Shown here one piece after another: positions 25,404 through 34,300 of a DNA stretch of 64,000 nucleotides. This DNA is from Prado023 sp963798745 (GTDB taxonomy: Bacteria; Actinomycetota; Actinomycetes; S36-B12; CAIYMF01), in NCBI GenBank assembly GCA_963798745.1, contig CAWCUF010000003.1, positions 434,001-498,000 of the forward strand. Reading direction: 5' to 3'. Position numbers and translations under genes: made by a program. Below the pieces are notes generated by a model. It was not told where the DNA came from and did no database searches. It was given only the letters and a program-made list of their open reading frames with translations. The stretch's first letter is position 1; every line of letters starts with the position of its first letter.

Positions 25404-27029
25404 ATGCGAACGACTACCAGGGATCGGCAACCCCACCGGTACCGGACGCGCACCTTGGCCGCTGTCATGGCCATCACGGTGGGTGCGGCGATCTCCGTCG
25501 CCACCGCACCGGCTGCAAGCGCCGACCCGATCCCGGTCACCGACACCGACGGATTCCGAACCGACTTCAACGAGGAGGGACTACCGAACGCACAGGACTG
25601 GCTCATCACCCTTGGCACGGCCTACGAGGGCGGACCTGCCGGTTTCGGGACGGGCGAGTGGGAACGCAACACCGCCGACCCGAAGAACCTCAACGTCAGC
25701 GGTGGCTTCCTGAGGATCACGCCGCAGCGCGACGCCGAGAAGAACTGGACCTCGGCCCGGATCGAGACTGTCAAGGGATTCATCCCGGCCGATGGCCAGG
25801 TGATGCGGATCGAGTCCCGACTCCAGCTGCCCGACGTGACGGGGGAGAAGGCGAGAGGGTACTGGCCCGCGTTCTGGGCGCTCGGCGGTGGCTACCGTGG
25901 CGACCGGTGGAGTTGGCCCGCAATCGGCGAGTTGGACATCACTGAATCGGTCAACGGCAACAACTGGAGCAACTCGGTGCTCCACTGTGGCTACCCGGCC
26001 CAGTGGGGAGGGCCATGCAACGAACCGTCAGGAATCAACACCGGCGGCCTGCCGTGCGCCGTCTCGCACTGCTGGGGCAACTTCCACCAGTTCGCCGTCG
26101 AATGGGACAAGACCGGCGACCAGGACCAACTGCGGTGGTACATCGACGGCCAGCAGACGATGAAGGTCGACCAGTCCGACCTGCCCGCAGACGTGTGGAC
26201 GTCCATGAACGCTCACGGCTACTACATCTTGCTCAATGTGGCGATCAGCGGCGCGTACCCCGAAGCGAAGGAAGGCAACGCAACGGATGCCACCGAACCG
26301 GGCCACTCGATGGTGGTCGATTGGGTAGAGGTGACCTACACGGGCAAGGGAACGCCAACCCCGACACCCACACCCACACCGACACCGACCCCGACCCCGA
26401 CGGGACCGACCCCGACACCCACACCGACACCGACCCCGACACCGACGGCACCGACCAACACCGGATCGGCTCCGACGAATCTGAGAGTCACGGACCTGGC
26501 TCCGGATCACATCACCGTCGCATGGGACGGTGACCCGGCCGGGACCTACGAACTACTCCGGGCCGGTGTCCCGATCGCCACGGTCGTGGGCAGGACCACC
26601 GCCACGGACGGCGGGCTGCGCCCGGGAACGTCCTACATCCTGTCCGTCAGGGCGAAGGGGAGCACGAAGACCACACCGCAGATCACGGTGAGCACACCGC
26701 AGACTGGCCAGCCGACACCAACACCGACACCGACCCCGACCCCGACACCCACCCCGACGCCGACCCCGACGGGACCGACGAACCCCGGATCGGCTCCGAC
26801 GAATCTGAGAGTCACGGACCTGGCTCCGGATCACATCACCGTCGCATGGGACGGTGACCCGGCCGGGACCTACGAACTACTCCGGGCCGGTGTCCCCATC
26901 GCCACGGTCGTGGGCAGGACCACCGCCACGGACGCCGGGCTGCGCCCGGGAACGCCCTACATCCTGTCCGTCAGGGCGAAGGGAAGCACGAAGACCACAC
27001 CGCAGATCACGGTGACCACACCTCGCTGA
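25404..27029 (+). CDS. Secreted GH16 beta-glucanase with two FN3-like repeats
   Basis: A 541-residue protein with ATG 25404 after gggaggg. A signal peptide ends near PAASA-DP (about residue 40). The GH16 domain has the catalytic E176-L-D178-I-T-E181 (ELDITE), nucleophile and acid/base, plus WPAFWALGG and a strand-rich C-terminus ending VDWVEVTYTG. A Pro-Thr linker follows, then two nearly identical modules of about 82 residues (APTNLRVTDLAPDHITVAWDGD), separated by a second Pro-Thr linker. GH16 members of this type cut beta-1,3 or beta-1,3/1,4-glucans (laminarinase/lichenase); the flanking glucan synthases make a beta-1,3-glucan substrate likely. Confidence 0.88.
   Translation: MRTTTRDRQPHRYRTRTLAAVMAITVGAAISVATAPAASADPIPVTDTDGFRTDFNEEGLPNAQDWLITLGTAYEGGPAGFGTGEWERNTADPKNLNVSGGFLRITPQRDAEKNWTSARIETVKGFIPADGQVMRIESRLQLPDVTGEKARGYWPAFWALGGGYRGDRWSWPAIGELDITESVNGNNWSNSVLHCGYPAQWGGPCNEPSGINTGGLPCAVSHCWGNFHQFAVEWDKTGDQDQLRWYIDGQQTMKVDQSDLPADVWTSMNAHGYYILLNVAISGAYPEAKEGNATDATEPGHSMVVDWVEVTYTGKGTPTPTPTPTPTPTPTPTGPTPTPTPTPTPTPTAPTNTGSAPTNLRVTDLAPDHITVAWDGDPAGTYELLRAGVPIATVVGRTTATDGGLRPGTSYILSVRAKGSTKTTPQITVSTPQTGQPTPTPTPTPTPTPTPTPTPTGPTNPGSAPTNLRVTDLAPDHITVAWDGDPAGTYELLRAGVPIATVVGRTTATDAGLRPGTPYILSVRAKGSTKTTPQITVTTPR
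26461..27026 (+). repeat. Duplicated FN3-like coding module in the GH16 gene
   Basis: Module 1 begins at 26461 and module 2 at 26785, an exact 324-bp offset (108 codons, linker included), with only scattered base differences. Pro-Thr (cccaccccgac-type) hexamer runs precede each module. The near identity points to a recent in-frame duplication. Confidence 0.85.
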
Positions 27030-27042
27030 CGCACGCCGACGG

Positions 27043-27087
27043 CGGCCGTTCTGCACCGAGACAACCGGGGCAGGACGGCCGTTCTCT
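27043..27087 (+). terminator. Hairpin terminator after the GH16 gene
   Basis: cggccgttctgc (27043-27054) pairs with gcaggacggccg (27070-27081), 12 bp with one G-T, a 15-nt loop, and then ttctct. It lies 14 bp after the GH16 stop. Confidence 0.6.
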
Positions 27088-27373
27088 GTCTCCAGGTCCA
27101 TCGACGCACGGCCGCGCGGTGGACAACACCGTCGACGGTCCGGTCTCAAGCCGCGCTGCGCCTACCGGCTACCACTCTTGGCATTCCGTCAATTGAACCC
27201 CGACGAAACAGGACTCGGCCCGCCGCAGACGGGCCCATCCCGGGCCGGGGCCGAGCCGTGTGGCTCCGCCGTCCACAAGGTGCTGATCTGGCTCAGGTTC
27301 GGTGCCGGTGATGGCCCTCCTCGATGGCTGCGGTCACCTGGTCAGCGAGCGACTCTGTTCCGGTCAGGTCGGA

Positions 27374-29458
27374 TCAGCTTTGTTGCGCGGCTTGGACGTG
27401 GAGCCAGGCCATCAGGTACGACTTGGTCAGGCCGTCGTCCAGGGTCTCGGTCGGTAGTGAGCGGCCCGCGTCCAGCGCCGCCTGTGGGTCGGCCAGTGCG
27501 AGGTACATGACGAGGTAGTCGCCGAAGAGGGTTTGGAATCCGTCCGGTGCGGCCTCAGTCACATTGGCCTTGATCCGCTGCGGGTCGCCGGCCAGGTGCT
27601 GGGAGACGGGGCCCATGGGGAGCAGCTGGATGCCGAGCATGGCCGAGGGTTCGGCGCTGAACCATGTGGCCCAGTCGCGCTTGCCGCCCCAGTTCAGGGC
27701 GACGACTTCGTGTTTGAAGCCCTCGGGGAGGGTGGGCTCGACCCAGTACGCGCGGGCGGTGGCCGCTTCGAAGCTGAGCATCCAGGTTGCCTGTTCGAGC
27801 ATCTGCTCGTTGCCGCTGACCTGGGCCCAGAGGGCTAGGCCGTTCCAGGCGTTGACTGCTTCGGAGCTTGACTCCTGGTTGTTGCCGTCGGCGAAGGGTG
27901 CGGTGCCCGATGCCCAGGAGTGTCCTGCGTACGGGTCGAACACGCGCAGAGCGGGGATCTCCGGGCGCTGCAGTGGTGCGGCGATGTCCTCGACCAGTGC
28001 GGCCAGCGCGGGTGCCCATCTGGCCACGAGCGCGGGGTCATCCTCGGCCATGAGGGCGGCGGCTGTCAGGAAGTAGCCGTAGTGGAAGTGGTGGTCGTTG
28101 AATGCCTCGGAGCCGAATGCTGGTTCCCGTCCGACGACGCCGCGGAACTGCGGGTCGTACGCGAAGCACCGGGTGTCCCCGGGGGCGCATGCCTGCACGC
28201 GTAGCCATGAGTCGAGGTCGTCGACCACGTGGGCACGGATGGACTCGGCTGCGGGGTGGTCCAGCGCCGTGGCGAGGCGGTACAGCAGGGCGTCGCGCTG
28301 TGCGGCCTTGCCCCCGAAGTAGGTGTCGGTGGCAGATGCCGGGCCGTTGGTCAGCGCTGTGGCGTCGGCCGTCAGCTGTTCCTCGAGCTCCGCGCGTGCT
28401 TGATCGCTCAGTTCGGCGATATCGAGGTCGGTGACGGGCTGCAGGGTGGGCACTGCCGAGGTGAGCGTGTTGCCCACGTGCAGGTTCAGGGGGCCCCAGA
28501 TCGACTCGATCTGGCCGACCTGGCTGGCATCGTCGGCCTGACCGGCGGACTCGTCGTGCTGGTGGGGCATGGTGGCGAATACCGTGGGAGCGCCGGTGGT
28601 GCGGTAGTGGATGCGGGTCCATGCGGTGTCACCATCGATGTCGTACTCGATGTCTGTGCCGGTCAGCGGCAGCGCGTTCGCCGCGAGGACGCCGACCTGG
28701 GATTCGGGTGCGGCGAACATCATCACGGTCTGGCCCTGGCCCAGCGACAGCTCGGCGCCGGTCACGTCGGGGGTGAGGCTGGCCCCGGTCTCGTCGACCA
28801 CGGCCACGCCGTACGTGGCATTCGCGTCCTGCGAGGCCAACCATCGCCCGCCGTCACGGGCAGCGACTCCCGGTGGCAACGTCACGGTCTGGTTCTCCAG
28901 GGCCAGGTAGGAGACGAACGGCCAGCCCGCCGCGGTCCGCATCTTCCCGGTCGATTGTCCCGATCGCCGGTAGGTGACCTCGACCGACACGGGATCCGTG
29001 TGGGTCGCGATGAAGTCATCCGCCGGCAGTCCGAGCCGCAGGCGTGCCTCGAACGGCGCTGCGATGGTCTTGGCGGTGGTGGTGACCTGCGGCAGGCCGA
29101 TGGTGATCGCGTCATCCTCAGCCAGGAGCGCAAGCGGGACGGCGAACACCGGTTGGGGTTGCTCGCCGAACAGCATCCCCGAGTACCAACGGTTCGTCGG
29201 CGGGGCGAGATCCGGGTCCACCCGCATGGGCCCGGGCTCGCCCGGGACCTCGGGGAGGTCCAGCGCCGCTGGCGCTGCGCCCGCCGGGTCGCCAGTTCCA
29301 GCCACCGCGGTCCACTGCGCCGTCCCTGCAGGCGCGCCCGATCGACCCGGCCCCTGCCCGGATGCCTCGGGCCACGCGTTGCGGCCCACCAGCACCGCCA
29401 GGGTGACCACGACCACGAGCACGACGGCCCCCGCCATGGTCGCGCGTCGGGCGGTCAT
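27374..29458 (-). CDS. Membrane-anchored GH81 endo-beta-1,3-glucanase (copy B)
   Basis: A 694-residue paralogue of the enzyme at 20039-22129, alignable end to end with long identical blocks and the same catalytic segments (FNDHHFHYGYF; DGNNQESSSEAVNAW). It also has a single N-terminal hydrophobic helix (about 7-24) followed by a short variable linker, so it should be anchored at the outer face of the membrane and cut beta-1,3-glucan there. The N-terminal 60 residues diverge most from copy A, while the catalytic half is nearly unchanged. It overlaps the HlyD-like gene by 4 bases. Confidence 0.88.
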   Translation of the reverse strand: MTARRATMAGAVVLVVVVTLAVLVGRNAWPEASGQGPGRSGAPAGTAQWTAVAGTGDPAGAAPAALDLPEVPGEPGPMRVDPDLAPPTNRWYSGMLFGEQPQPVFAVPLALLAEDDAITIGLPQVTTTAKTIAAPFEARLRLGLPADDFIATHTDPVSVEVTYRRSGQSTGKMRTAAGWPFVSYLALENQTVTLPPGVAARDGGRWLASQDANATYGVAVVDETGASLTPDVTGAELSLGQGQTVMMFAAPESQVGVLAANALPLTGTDIEYDIDGDTAWTRIHYRTTGAPTVFATMPHQHDESAGQADDASQVGQIESIWGPLNLHVGNTLTSAVPTLQPVTDLDIAELSDQARAELEEQLTADATALTNGPASATDTYFGGKAAQRDALLYRLATALDHPAAESIRAHVVDDLDSWLRVQACAPGDTRCFAYDPQFRGVVGREPAFGSEAFNDHHFHYGYFLTAAALMAEDDPALVARWAPALAALVEDIAAPLQRPEIPALRVFDPYAGHSWASGTAPFADGNNQESSSEAVNAWNGLALWAQVSGNEQMLEQATWMLSFEAATARAYWVEPTLPEGFKHEVVALNWGGKRDWATWFSAEPSAMLGIQLLPMGPVSQHLAGDPQRIKANVTEAAPDGFQTLFGDYLVMYLALADPQAALDAGRSLPTETLDDGLTKSYLMAWLHVQAAQQS

Positions 29459-30180
29459 GACTGTCCTCGGGGGGTCAGGAGCCCGCTGGCCAGATCGCCG
29501 ATGCTGGCCATCAGCCCGCGGTCGGGAAGCTCGATCGCCGTGGACACGGGGGTGCCGGCGCCGAACAGTGCCGCATCAGGGAGTTCGAGGTACTGCGCTC
29601 GCACCGCGGCGTGCGCGATGTTGTCATCGGCTGCCACGCTGACGTCGGTGATGCGGGCCGGGACGGTCGCCCCGTTCGGGAGAGTGACAGCCATCTGCTC
29701 CACCTCTCGGATGAGTGCATACTCGGCCGGTCGAAGCCGGAAATCGGCTTTGACGTAGAGGGAGTCGGCGACCTCGACCGTCGCGATGACGGTGTTGGCC
29801 GGGACGAAGGCGCCCTCCAGGTACTCGACCGATCGGACCGTCCCCGGGGCCGCGGCAACGAACATCAGCGTTCCGTCGTCCCGGATGCGGTACGTGGAGT
29901 CCTCCGGACGCATCACGCCGTCGGCCAGATCCCGCCGGAGCCGGTCGCTGTTCAAAGCGAACAAATCGTCGCCGGGACGGACCACATCGCCCGGGCGGAC
30001 GTACTGGTCCACCAGGACACCCGAGTAGTCGGTGCCGACCTGGTACTCCTGAGCCGTCAGCGCTCCCTCCACGGCATGGACCGTGCGCACCTGCTCGTCC
30101 AGGCGCAGGCTGAGAACTGCAACCAGCGCGAACACCAGGCCAAAGCCCAGCACTATCTTGATCCTTGTTTGCCACGTCAT
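29455..30180 (-). CDS. HlyD/Alg44-like membrane protein of the glucan operon (copy B)
   Basis: A 241-residue paralogue of 22126-22851 with the same length, one N-terminal helix (about 7-26) and the same lipoyl-like hairpins (GTDYSGVLVDQYVRPGDVVRPGD). It should sit in the cytoplasmic membrane as export adaptor for the adjacent glycosyltransferase. Differences are mostly conservative, so both copies look functional. It overlaps both neighbours by 4 bases. Confidence 0.75.
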   Translation of the reverse strand: MTWQTRIKIVLGFGLVFALVAVLSLRLDEQVRTVHAVEGALTAQEYQVGTDYSGVLVDQYVRPGDVVRPGDDLFALNSDRLRRDLADGVMRPEDSTYRIRDDGTLMFVAAAPGTVRSVEYLEGAFVPANTVIATVEVADSLYVKADFRLRPAEYALIREVEQMAVTLPNGATVPARITDVSVAADDNIAHAAVRAQYLELPDAALFGAGTPVSTAIELPDRGLMASIGDLASGLLTPRGQS

Positions 30181-31892
30181 GATGAAACTCCAACTGGTTG
30201 GGCCACGACAGCGTCGTCGTGGTCGAGATCGTCTGGACCGTTCTTTGTCAGCTGCTTGGGCCCGTGAGCCTGCCGCGCGCGATTCTCACGCCACGCAGCG
30301 CTCACGAACACGGCGAACACCAGCGTGTTCAGCGCATTCCAGGCCAGGGAGAGCCCCACCTGCTGGGTCATCAGGACCTTCCAGAGCCCGACCAGGGTGG
30401 TCAGCACCAGGAACAGCAGGATGAGCAGTTGCGGCACGATGAAGGCGTACGGTGAATTCCCCTGCCCGGACCCTGCCCGACCTGTCGCCTGCCACGTGGT
30501 GTCCCGCCCACGGAACGCATTCCACAGGGCCCGCAGGTAGATGGGGAAGGACGCGGTGGACATGATCAGCGCCTCCCAGCGGAAGGATCCCATCGTGAAC
30601 AGGGCGACGACGATCTGCATCACGTAGAACCCGGCGTAGTACAGCGCCCAGGTCGTCACCGGCACGTCGAGGTCCACGGGCGTCAGGTTGAGGAAGATGT
30701 GCAGCGGTGGAACCAGCAGGAGCAGCGCGGGCGCGACCCCGGTCAGGTAGAACGCACTGCTACTCAGGTACTGGACCCGCTGGTCCAGGCTCAGCTGCCG
30801 CTTCCTGCTCAGCGGGTTGTGGCGCAGCAGGATCTCGAAGCCGCCCTGCGCCCAGCGCTGTTGCTGCTTCGTGTAGGCCTCGACCGTCTCGGGGGTGTCG
30901 CCGACGGCAAGGATCTGCGAGGTGAAGATGGAACGCCATCCCCGCTCGTGGAGCAGGATGGAGGTCCAGATGTCCTCAGACTTCGACTTCTCGTAGATGC
31001 CACCGAGCTCATCGACGGCCGCCCGCCGGAACACCACGTTGGTTCCCACGCAGAACGCGGCGTTGAACCTGTTCTTCCCGGGCTGGATCAGGGTGTAGAA
31101 CACCGACTGCATGAACGCAGCGCCCCGCGAGACCAGGGTGTCCAGGTTCCTGTACACCTGCGGCGACTGGACGAAGGCGACCTTGGGGTCGGCGAAGTGC
31201 GGTAGCAACTCATGCAAGAACTCCGGGCGCGGCACGAAGTCCGCATCCAGGATGACGAAGAACTCCCCGTCGGTGAGCCGCAGCGCGTTGTTGACGTTGC
31301 CTGCTTTGGCGTGCTCATTGGAGTCCCGCCGCAGGTACTCGGCACCGAGACTGGTGGCCACCTCACGCACCTCGTCGGAACGGCCGTCGTCCAGGACGAT
31401 GGTCCGATGCAGGCCACGGATGGCCACGGCAGCCGTGATGGTGCGACGTATGACCTCGATGTCCTCCCCGTAAGTGGTGATCAGCACATCGACCGTCGAG
31501 AGCTCCTCATGCAGATGCAGGGGCCATCGGTGCGGCTCGTCCTGGAGCCCCGCCTCGGCGATGCCGGCCGGGTCGAACAGCAGCCGCCGGGCCTCGTGGA
31601 AGGCGAAACTCCGCGGGTCGTGGCCACTGGACAGGATGGTCCACAGGGACAACACCACGTGGGCGATGATCCACGTCTCCGCTGTGATCACCAGCACATA
31701 GGGCAACAGATCCCCGCGGTGCTCAGGGCGCAGGAGGAACCCCGCGTAGAGCAGCACGCCGAGTGTCGCCAGGACGACGAGCAGGATCAGCGATGGCGAG
31801 TTCGCCTTCGCCGGATCGCTGAGCGTGGGCGGCAAGTCCGCCGGATCATCCCTCGCGGGGCGCAAGGCGCGTTCGAGTTGAGCACGGTTCAC
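30177..31892 (-). CDS. Processive family 2 glycosyltransferase, BcsA/CrdS-like (copy B)
   Basis: A 571-residue paralogue of the protein at 22848-24563, same length, with all four active-site motifs conserved (VLDDG, ILDADF, SKSEDIW, QQQRW). The start is GTG 31892 after GGAAGGAA, whereas copy A uses ATG; the sequences upstream of the two starts do not match. The same activity is expected: polymerising a UDP-sugar into a beta-glycan and moving it through its own membrane channel. Divergence lies mainly in the N-terminal 30 and C-terminal 35 residues. Confidence 0.85.
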   Translation of the reverse strand: MNRAQLERALRPARDDPADLPPTLSDPAKANSPSLILLVVLATLGVLLYAGFLLRPEHRGDLLPYVLVITAETWIIAHVVLSLWTILSSGHDPRSFAFHEARRLLFDPAGIAEAGLQDEPHRWPLHLHEELSTVDVLITTYGEDIEVIRRTITAAVAIRGLHRTIVLDDGRSDEVREVATSLGAEYLRRDSNEHAKAGNVNNALRLTDGEFFVILDADFVPRPEFLHELLPHFADPKVAFVQSPQVYRNLDTLVSRGAAFMQSVFYTLIQPGKNRFNAAFCVGTNVVFRRAAVDELGGIYEKSKSEDIWTSILLHERGWRSIFTSQILAVGDTPETVEAYTKQQQRWAQGGFEILLRHNPLSRKRQLSLDQRVQYLSSSAFYLTGVAPALLLLVPPLHIFLNLTPVDLDVPVTTWALYYAGFYVMQIVVALFTMGSFRWEALIMSTASFPIYLRALWNAFRGRDTTWQATGRAGSGQGNSPYAFIVPQLLILLFLVLTTLVGLWKVLMTQQVGLSLAWNALNTLVFAVFVSAAWRENRARQAHGPKQLTKNGPDDLDHDDAVVAQPVGVSS

Positions 31893-32274
31893 GATGATTC
31901 CTTCCAAAAGGACTCGGCAACAGGTGGCGGAGTAGGCCACCGACGATGCACCTTTTGCCCCGAAGCAGTGGTCGCGAAACCACGTGGTTACCCACACTCC
32001 AACAGACGCACAGTCGAGGCTGCGCCCCCGACCCGAGGATGCCCCGCGCAACGGGCGCGCTCAGCCGCAGCCGATGGCCGACTTGAGCAGGCGTTCCCGG
32101 CGGTCTGAAGCTCACATCGGGACGGGACCGCGCGTCGAGTGCCCACCTGCCCCACTTCGCCGCCTGTGGACGCGCCGCGACGAGGGCGGTCCCTGCCAGC
32201 GCCGGACCCCTAGCCGAGGCCAGCGAGAGGCCGCTCGCTCCGGCCCCGGCTACTACGGCGTCCCAGGTGGCAGG
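31893..32274. other. Intergenic region upstream of glycosyltransferase B
   Basis: About 380 bp with no credible gene. It must hold the promoter of operon B, which lacks visible similarity to the region upstream of operon A. Confidence 0.45.
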
Positions 32275-33255
32275 TCAGGACGTCCGTGTCCAGACGCTGG
32301 TGACGGTTGGGGACGCTGGTGACAGGTCCACAACTGCCTGCCAGCGATAGGTCGTCGGCCATGTCCTGAATACGCGCAGCAGGGCGAACACGGCTGCAGC
32401 GACCCTCGGCTGGGAGCCGGGCTGCCAGGGCCGGTCGATGTCGATGCAGATGTTGGCCGCGTCGTCGACACGCTGAACCGACCAGGAGCCGCCGAATTGG
32501 GCGCGGTCGTCCACGTAGGCGGTGACCTGTCCGGTGACGGTTGTCCCAGGTTCCAGTTCGGCGACGTCGGGCATTGGCGGGGCATGCTCGATCGTCAGCG
32601 TGCGCCCGTCGCGCTCGACCCGCAACACCGTCAGCTCGGGCTGGTCGTCGACGGTGACAGGCCCCTCGGAGTTGGCGTTCCACTGCGCGGTCATCGGCGC
32701 GGTTGCATAGCGGGTCAGCCTCCATGGCATCCCCAGCCGCACCACCCGGCGAGGCTCGCCATCGATGCTGACGTCGACGGTGGCGCCGCGCCATCGCAGG
32801 AACCCGATCTCGCCCATCCAGAAGAACGGGAAGAACGCTGGGCGGGTCATCGACACCCCCGCCGGGGCCAGCATGTCCACGCTCCACCGCGGCCCGGTCA
32901 GCCGCTCCCGGATTCGTATCCGCAGCATCCGGCCGTCGGCCAAGGTGGTACCCACGTCGAGGTCCACCCCGGCGTCGTCGACGTCGAAACGCGACGGCCG
33001 CATCGGCGCCCGTTGAAACGACGCCACGCCGCCGGCCACGTCGTAGTCAGATCGTGGCAGTCGCAGCCGCTCGTCGATGTGCACATCGGTAGTGGAGTCA
33101 GCGCGGCGGATCGCCAGCACCACGACCCCCTCGCCGCCCAGGTCGGGCTCCTGCACCCACTGCACCTCGACATCGCCGTACACCGGGTCGTCGGCCAACG
33201 ACAGCAGCAGCAACCGCCGCGGGCAGGTCAGACGCAGCGAGAACGGCGCGATCAC
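32275..33255 (-). CDS. Hypothetical protein, beta-rich (326 aa)
   Basis: GTG 33255 opens a 326-residue frame. The composition is strand-rich with many D, V, R and T and no transmembrane helix or signal peptide. Notable pieces are FFPFFWMGEIGFLRWRG in the middle and DDRAQFGGSWSV near the C-terminus. I do not recognise the family. It lies upstream of (and in the same orientation as) glycosyltransferase B with about 380 bp between, so a link to glucan metabolism is possible but unsupported. Confidence 0.6.
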   Translation of the reverse strand: MIAPFSLRLTCPRRLLLLSLADDPVYGDVEVQWVQEPDLGGEGVVVLAIRRADSTTDVHIDERLRLPRSDYDVAGGVASFQRAPMRPSRFDVDDAGVDLDVGTTLADGRMLRIRIRERLTGPRWSVDMLAPAGVSMTRPAFFPFFWMGEIGFLRWRGATVDVSIDGEPRRVVRLGMPWRLTRYATAPMTAQWNANSEGPVTVDDQPELTVLRVERDGRTLTIEHAPPMPDVAELEPGTTVTGQVTAYVDDRAQFGGSWSVQRVDDAANICIDIDRPWQPGSQPRVAAAVFALLRVFRTWPTTYRWQAVVDLSPASPTVTSVWTRTS

Positions 33256-33618
33256 CGCACCAGTACACCAGGGGCGCCTGACCCCGCTTGCGGCAACCCG
33301 CCTCAGTTGATGTTCGGCGCGCGTACCCGGGTTGGGCCGACCACACGGAGGGGGTGTTCCTTCCGAAGCACCGCCAGGGCAACCCCGGCGGCTACACGGC
33401 CTACTTCGTTCAGCACCGTGTCGGGTCGTTCAGCCTGATCAACTGATCGAGCGCCCAAGTGAGTCCTTCCGCCGCCTGTCGGGCTACTCATGCGGGGACT
33501 ACTCGGGTCTGCCGGCTTGCTGTTCGCGGGCACCCAGCTAGTGGGCCGTGCGGGCACGTCCCGGGTGACGGAGGTCAGGGGCGCCGACCCGTCGCCCGGC
33601 CACGCGCCTGGTCGGGGA
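33256..33618. other. Intergenic gap before panD
   Basis: 363 bp with no gene I can support. Overlapping open frames exist on both strands, but none has a family-like sequence or RBS. Confidence 0.45.
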
Positions 33619-33993
33619 CTAAGCGGCAGCGGGGCTCGAACCGATGGCACGGATCCGGTTGGCGCCGTCGACGTGGACCACCTTGGGATGGAATTCGGCC
33701 ATCTCCTCGGCCGACACCTGCGCGTAGGCGATGACGATGACCAGGTCCCCTGGGTGCACCAGCCGCGCTGCCGCGCCGTTGATCCCGATGACGCCGCTGC
33801 CGGCTTCACCCTCGATGACGTAGGTGACCAGCCGGGCGCCGTTGTCGACGTCGACCACGTGGACCTGCTCGCCCTCGACGAGACTGGCGGCCGCCATCAG
33901 CTCCGCGTCGATGGTGATCGAGCCGACGTAGTCCACATCCGCCCCGGTGACGGTGGCTCGGTGGATCTTGGCGGACATGAGTGTGCGCAGCAT
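33619..33993 (-). CDS. panD: Aspartate 1-decarboxylase
   Basis: The start at ATG 33993 follows a perfect RBS (AGGAGGGG). The 124-residue product begins MLRTLMSAKIHRATVTGADVDY and contains the self-cleavage site GS in YVGSITID (G24-S25), where the pro-enzyme splits to make the pyruvoyl cofactor. Other conserved parts are NGAARL (as INGAAARLVHPGD) and the IVIAYA strand. The enzyme makes beta-alanine for pantothenate and CoA. No panB or panC is nearby, so the gene is isolated here. Confidence 0.95.
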   Translation of the reverse strand: MLRTLMSAKIHRATVTGADVDYVGSITIDAELMAAASLVEGEQVHVVDVDNGARLVTYVIEGEAGSGVIGINGAAARLVHPGDLVIVIAYAQVSAEEMAEFHPKVVHVDGANRIRAIGSSPAAA

Positions 33994-34300
33994 GCGCCCC
34001 TCCTGAGGCTCACGGCCCCCTCCGGGGTCCATGGCGGGTACGGCGACACCCAGTGTGCCTCATGGTGCACTCTCGGGCGACTCGCTGCGATCAGCCCCTC
34101 CAGATCACGCCCGCCCTGGTGGTTAGTTTTCGGTCGGGCATCTGCGCGGCCCGCCGTTGCTCAGCCAGCCATGCATCCACCGACGCAGAACAGTCGCGGC
34201 GTGATCGTGCCGGACTATGACGGGGTCTGGCGGCCAGTGGCGGGGTGGCCGAGGTGTCGATAGCGTCGGTACTCCGTTGTCAATGCACCAGGAGGTACCT
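33994..34300. other. Divergent intergenic region between panD and the secreted propeller gene
   Basis: 307 bp carrying the promoters of both divergent genes. I see no gene or clear repeat. Confidence 0.45.

Noticed and set aside
26340..26780. Short cccaccccgac-type repeats might be a CRISPR or mini-satellite
   Set aside because: They encode Pro-Thr linkers of the GH16 protein and have a 6-base period without spacers.
20039..31892. Assigning the glycan as cellulose (bcs operon)
   Set aside because: No PilZ, BcsB or GH8/GH5 cellulase is present; the hydrolases are GH81 and GH16, which cut beta-1,3-glucans. The product is still unproven.
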